From assembly GCA_945952355.1 (NCBI GenBank), contig CAMFIW010000146.1:1-6984 (forward strand): a stretch of 6,984 nt of DNA. Direction: 5' to 3'. Shown in pieces: positions 4,500 to 6,984 of this stretch. A program made the translations under genes and the position numbers. Position 1 is the first letter of the stretch, and each line of letters opens with the position of its first letter. The DNA is from an uncultured Phenylobacterium sp. (lineage in GTDB: Bacteria; Pseudomonadota; Alphaproteobacteria; Caulobacterales; Caulobacteraceae). The notes under the pieces are model-generated. The model did not search any database and had not been told where the DNA came from. It was given only the letters and a program-made list of their open reading frames with translations.

Positions 4500-6984
4500 G
4501 TAGTCCTTGCGCCAGCGGACAGCGAGCTTGCCGTCGCCCTGGCCGGCGATCTTGGAGATGATGGACAGCGACTTGCCAATCCGCCACTCGACCTGGGCGG
4601 AGGCGCCGTCGCGGCCACCGCCGGTGAGCTCCAGATAGACATCGTCGTTCAGATACTTGCCGCCCGAAACGGTGACGCCGGACTGGCCGCCGCCGCCGAG
4701 GGCCAGACGATCCAAACCGGCGAAGGAACGCAAGTTCCCGATCACGTCGAAGCCTCCGCCGCCGGCCAAGGACGACAGTGCGGAGGCGAGCTGAGCGGCC
4801 TCCAGCGGGGAGAGCTGAGAGGCGGACCGGCCGAAAAGCACCTGGGATAGCACCTCGTCGTTTGGCAGGGTCGGCGTGGAGGTGAGCGTGATCTCCGGCT
4901 TGGCCGCGGTGCCGCGGATGCGAACGCCAGCGGTCAGCGACGGATCGTCCCGGGTGGCCGTGAGGTCCAGGCGAATATCCTTCGGCGAGGTCGCCAGATA
5001 GACCACGCCGCGCTCGTCGAACTCGAACCGCTTGCCGGCGAAGTCGTAGTCGCCGCGCACCACGCGGGCTTGTCCGGACAGGCTGGGAGCCGAGGTCGTG
5101 CCGCCAACATGGGCGTCGAGCGAAAGCTCCACGTCGAGCCCCTTGCCACGCAGGAAAATGCGGCGGGGCGCCTTGAGGCTGACATCGAGGGCGACGGCCC
5201 CGCCGCCGGCTGGCTTGGCGGCGGGCGGCAGATGGCCGGTCAGGTCGACGGGACGATTGATCTCCACCACGTCCATCGCCACCACGCCGCTGGGCGTGGG
5301 CGTTCGGGCGGAAACGTCGGCGCGGTCGATGGTGAGCGCCCCAGCCAGCCGCACCTTTCCATCGGCGTTCCGATCGAGGGTCGCCTGACCGGTGGCCGAT
5401 GCGATGGCGAGTTCGTTATCGATCAGCCGGAAGCTCTTGAGATTCAGCCGGAAAGTGCTCGCGCCCTCGCGCAGTAGGCTTATCCGCCCCTGGCCGTCGA
5501 CGGAGCCGCCGTGACCATCGGCGCCCGTGGCCTGGCTGATGTTTATAGCATTGTCGGCCAGCGCGGCCTTCAGCACCACGTTCTGCAGCACCAGTCCGGT
5601 CGGGCCGTCGGAGAAGCGGCCATTGTCGACCGAGGCGTCGCCGACCGCACGGATGTCGGCGAGGTCGCCGCCGAGTTCGCCCGACAGCTTGACGTGTCCG
5701 GACATCTCCCGGTCCCCGCCCACCAGCAGATCCCAGAGCGGCTTGATCTCGCCGTCGGCGAAAACGCGGCCGCGCAGGGGCTTCTTGCGCGCGATGGCGA
5801 TGCGGAACGGCGCGGCCGACGCCTCGGCCGGCAGGACGAGACTAGCATTGGCGTTCAGCCCCTGGCTGTTGGTGACCGCGCCATCGATTGTGAGTTCGTC
5901 GCCGGACAGCCGCGCCTTCAGGTTGCCGTTCAGCCCCTGGGCCGGATCGGACCCACGACCGCGCACGCCGTCGAGGCGGGCGTCCAGTTCCCCGCCGAGC
6001 CGGGTCCCCTGCCCCGTCAGCGCCAGACTGGCGTCGACCTTGCCGGTCATGTCCTCGTCGAAAAGTCCGAGGCCGAGCTTCTGAACCTGGGCCTTCACCT
6101 CGGCGGTCTCGCCGGCCATGCGGCCGTCCACAGCGATCACGCCGCCGTCCGAGGCTACGAGCCGCAGCCGTGCGGAGCGCTCGGGCCCACCGAACAGGAA
6201 GATCGCGGTCTCGGTGGTCCGCAGGTCGCGCCGGCCAAGTCGGCCATCCCCATCGAAGCCGAGTTTCCACCCCGGATGCGCGTCGGACAGCACGCCCCGG
6301 CCGGCCAGGTTCCACTTTCCGGCGGTGGCCGCGCCATTGGCCTGGAGCTCGTAGGGCAAGGCCGCGAGCGGACCGTCGGCGGTGATCCGCGCCTGGCCGA
6401 TGGCGAACCTTCCCCCCGGCAGGACCGCGTTCTCGCCGGTCAAGACCAGGTGCGCGCGCGGACCGCCTGCAGCATCGGCGATCTTCACCGCGCCGCCTGC
6501 CCGGCCCGCATCCAAGAAGGCCCCCTTGACCAAGGCCAGCTTGAGGTCGGCCGTGGAGGGCGTGTGACCACGCAACGCGATCGCGCCGGCCGCCTTGAGC
6601 CCCCCGGCGTCGACCGCCAGGTCGGTGAGATCGACCCCGTCGCCCGGGAAGCGGAAGTCGGACTTGGCGGTCGCGGGACCATAGGCGCTGGAGGCGGTCA
6701 GCACGACGGTTCCCGCCGAGCCGTTCGGCTGGCGCAGGAAGCTCAGCACCAAGTGCGCCGAATTCAGCGGAAGGCCCGGCACGTCGAGGGCGTCGAAGTC
6801 CGCCAGCAGGTCGGCCCGCGGCTCGGTGACCGTGCCGGATAGCGCGCCCGTTCCCTTCGCCTTGCCGGTGACCTCGACGGGACCCGCCCGGAACGGACCG
6901 GTGGCGGACCAGTCGAGTTTGAACTTCAGAACGCCATCCGCCCCCTTCACCCCGGCCGCCTGGGCCTTAAGCGCCGCGCGGTCG
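4497..6984 (-). CDS. tamB: Translocation and assembly module subunit TamB (3' part; 5' end outside window)
   Basis: The C-terminal 828 residues of a TamB/YtfN-family (DUF490, AsmA-like) protein; the frame is open to the window edge, so the true start and N-terminal membrane anchor are not seen. TamB is anchored in the inner membrane, spans the periplasm as a long beta-rich groove and works with the outer-membrane protein TamA in outer-membrane protein assembly and, as known for AsmA-like proteins, phospholipid transport. Most of the visible part is repetitive beta-strand sequence. The conserved TamB domain starts near 5177 with RRIFLRGKGLDVELSLD, followed by RGDYDFAGKRFEF, PTLPNDEVLSQVLFGRSASQ (near 4841) and LSPLEAAQLASALSSLAGGG. 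Next come a GKYLNDDVYLEL strand (near 4650) and the terminal WRKDY, typical of the family's C-terminus. An internal GTG at 6950 is not the real start. tamA would be expected upstream, beyond 6984. The lipoprotein gene follows directly. Confidence 0.93.
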   Translation of the reverse strand, partial: DRAALKAQAAGVKGADGVLKFKLDWSATGPFRAGPVEVTGKAKGTGALSGTVTEPRADLLADFDALDVPGLPLNSAHLVLSFLRQPNGSAGTVVLTASSAYGPATAKSDFRFPGDGVDLTDLAVDAGGLKAAGAIALRGHTPSTADLKLALVKGAFLDAGRAGGAVKIADAAGGPRAHLVLTGENAVLPGGRFAIGQARITADGPLAALPYELQANGAATAGKWNLAGRGVLSDAHPGWKLGFDGDGRLGRRDLRTTETAIFLFGGPERSARLRLVASDGGVIAVDGRMAGETAEVKAQVQKLGLGLFDEDMTGKVDASLALTGQGTRLGGELDARLDGVRGRGSDPAQGLNGNLKARLSGDELTIDGAVTNSQGLNANASLVLPAEASAAPFRIAIARKKPLRGRVFADGEIKPLWDLLVGGDREMSGHVKLSGELGGDLADIRAVGDASVDNGRFSDGPTGLVLQNVVLKAALADNAINISQATGADGHGGSVDGQGRISLLREGASTFRLNLKSFRLIDNELAIASATGQATLDRNADGKVRLAGALTIDRADVSARTPTPSGVVAMDVVEINRPVDLTGHLPPAAKPAGGGAVALDVSLKAPRRIFLRGKGLDVELSLDAHVGGTTSAPSLSGQARVVRGDYDFAGKRFEFDERGVVYLATSPKDIRLDLTATRDDPSLTAGVRIRGTAAKPEITLTSTPTLPNDEVLSQVLFGRSASQLSPLEAAQLASALSSLAGGGGFDVIGNLRSFAGLDRLALGGGGQSGVTVSGGKYLNDDVYLELTGGGRDGASAQVEWRIGKSLSIISKIAGQGDGKLAVRWRKDY

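Noticed and set aside
4487..4642. Upstream extension of the lipoprotein frame
   Set aside because: It overlaps the tamB C-terminal coding region, would bury the signal peptide inside the protein, and the strong ribosome site precedes ATG 4486.
5511..6842. Long plus-strand open frame (443 codons) opposite tamB
   Set aside because: It lies wholly antisense to a clearly recognised tamB. Long antisense frames are common in GC-rich coding DNA, and its translation shows no recognisable family.

Overview
This is a GC-rich window (high GC at third codon positions throughout). The protein content suggests an alphaproteobacterium, most likely a Caulobacterales relative such as Caulobacter or Phenylobacterium. 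That placement rests on remembered protein similarity and gene style only, and no database search was possible. I see no rRNA, tRNA, CRISPR, insertion sequence, phage or plasmid signature. The window reads as ordinary chromosome, tightly packed, with no gene-free stretch longer than about 100 bases.

Plus strand, left half: a probable C-terminal tail of an unseen gene (2-43), then about 100 bases of intergenic DNA with a weak terminator-like hairpin and a perfect 7-bp inverted repeat. Next come phenylalanine 4-hydroxylase phhA (147-1016), an uncharacterised seven-helix membrane protein (1082-1870), and an aminoglycoside-phosphotransferase-fold kinase (1872-2762) that starts 1 base after the membrane gene ends, or overlaps it.

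Minus strand, right half, in transcription order from the right edge: the 3' part of tamB (4497 to beyond 6984), a small predicted lipoprotein (4112-4486) whose Shine-Dalgarno site shares bases with the tamB stop codon, a phytanoyl-CoA dioxygenase (PhyH) family oxygenase (3189-4034), and a small SRPBCC (START-like) protein (2759-3169). The tamB/lipoprotein and PhyH/SRPBCC pairs are each tightly coupled. A 77-base gap holding a hairpin separates the two pairs, so they may or may not share a transcript.

The two strands meet tail to tail at one CTAG tetranucleotide (2759-2762), which supplies both stop codons, so the convergent genes have no intergenic space. Functionally the window joins aromatic amino acid catabolism (PhhA makes tyrosine from phenylalanine), outer-membrane/envelope biogenesis (TamB) and several genes of unknown substrate. 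I found no convincing new multi-gene system. The best leads are the lipoprotein coupled to tamB, the PhyH-SRPBCC pair, and the histidine-containing membrane protein whose ribosome site can fold into a hairpin.
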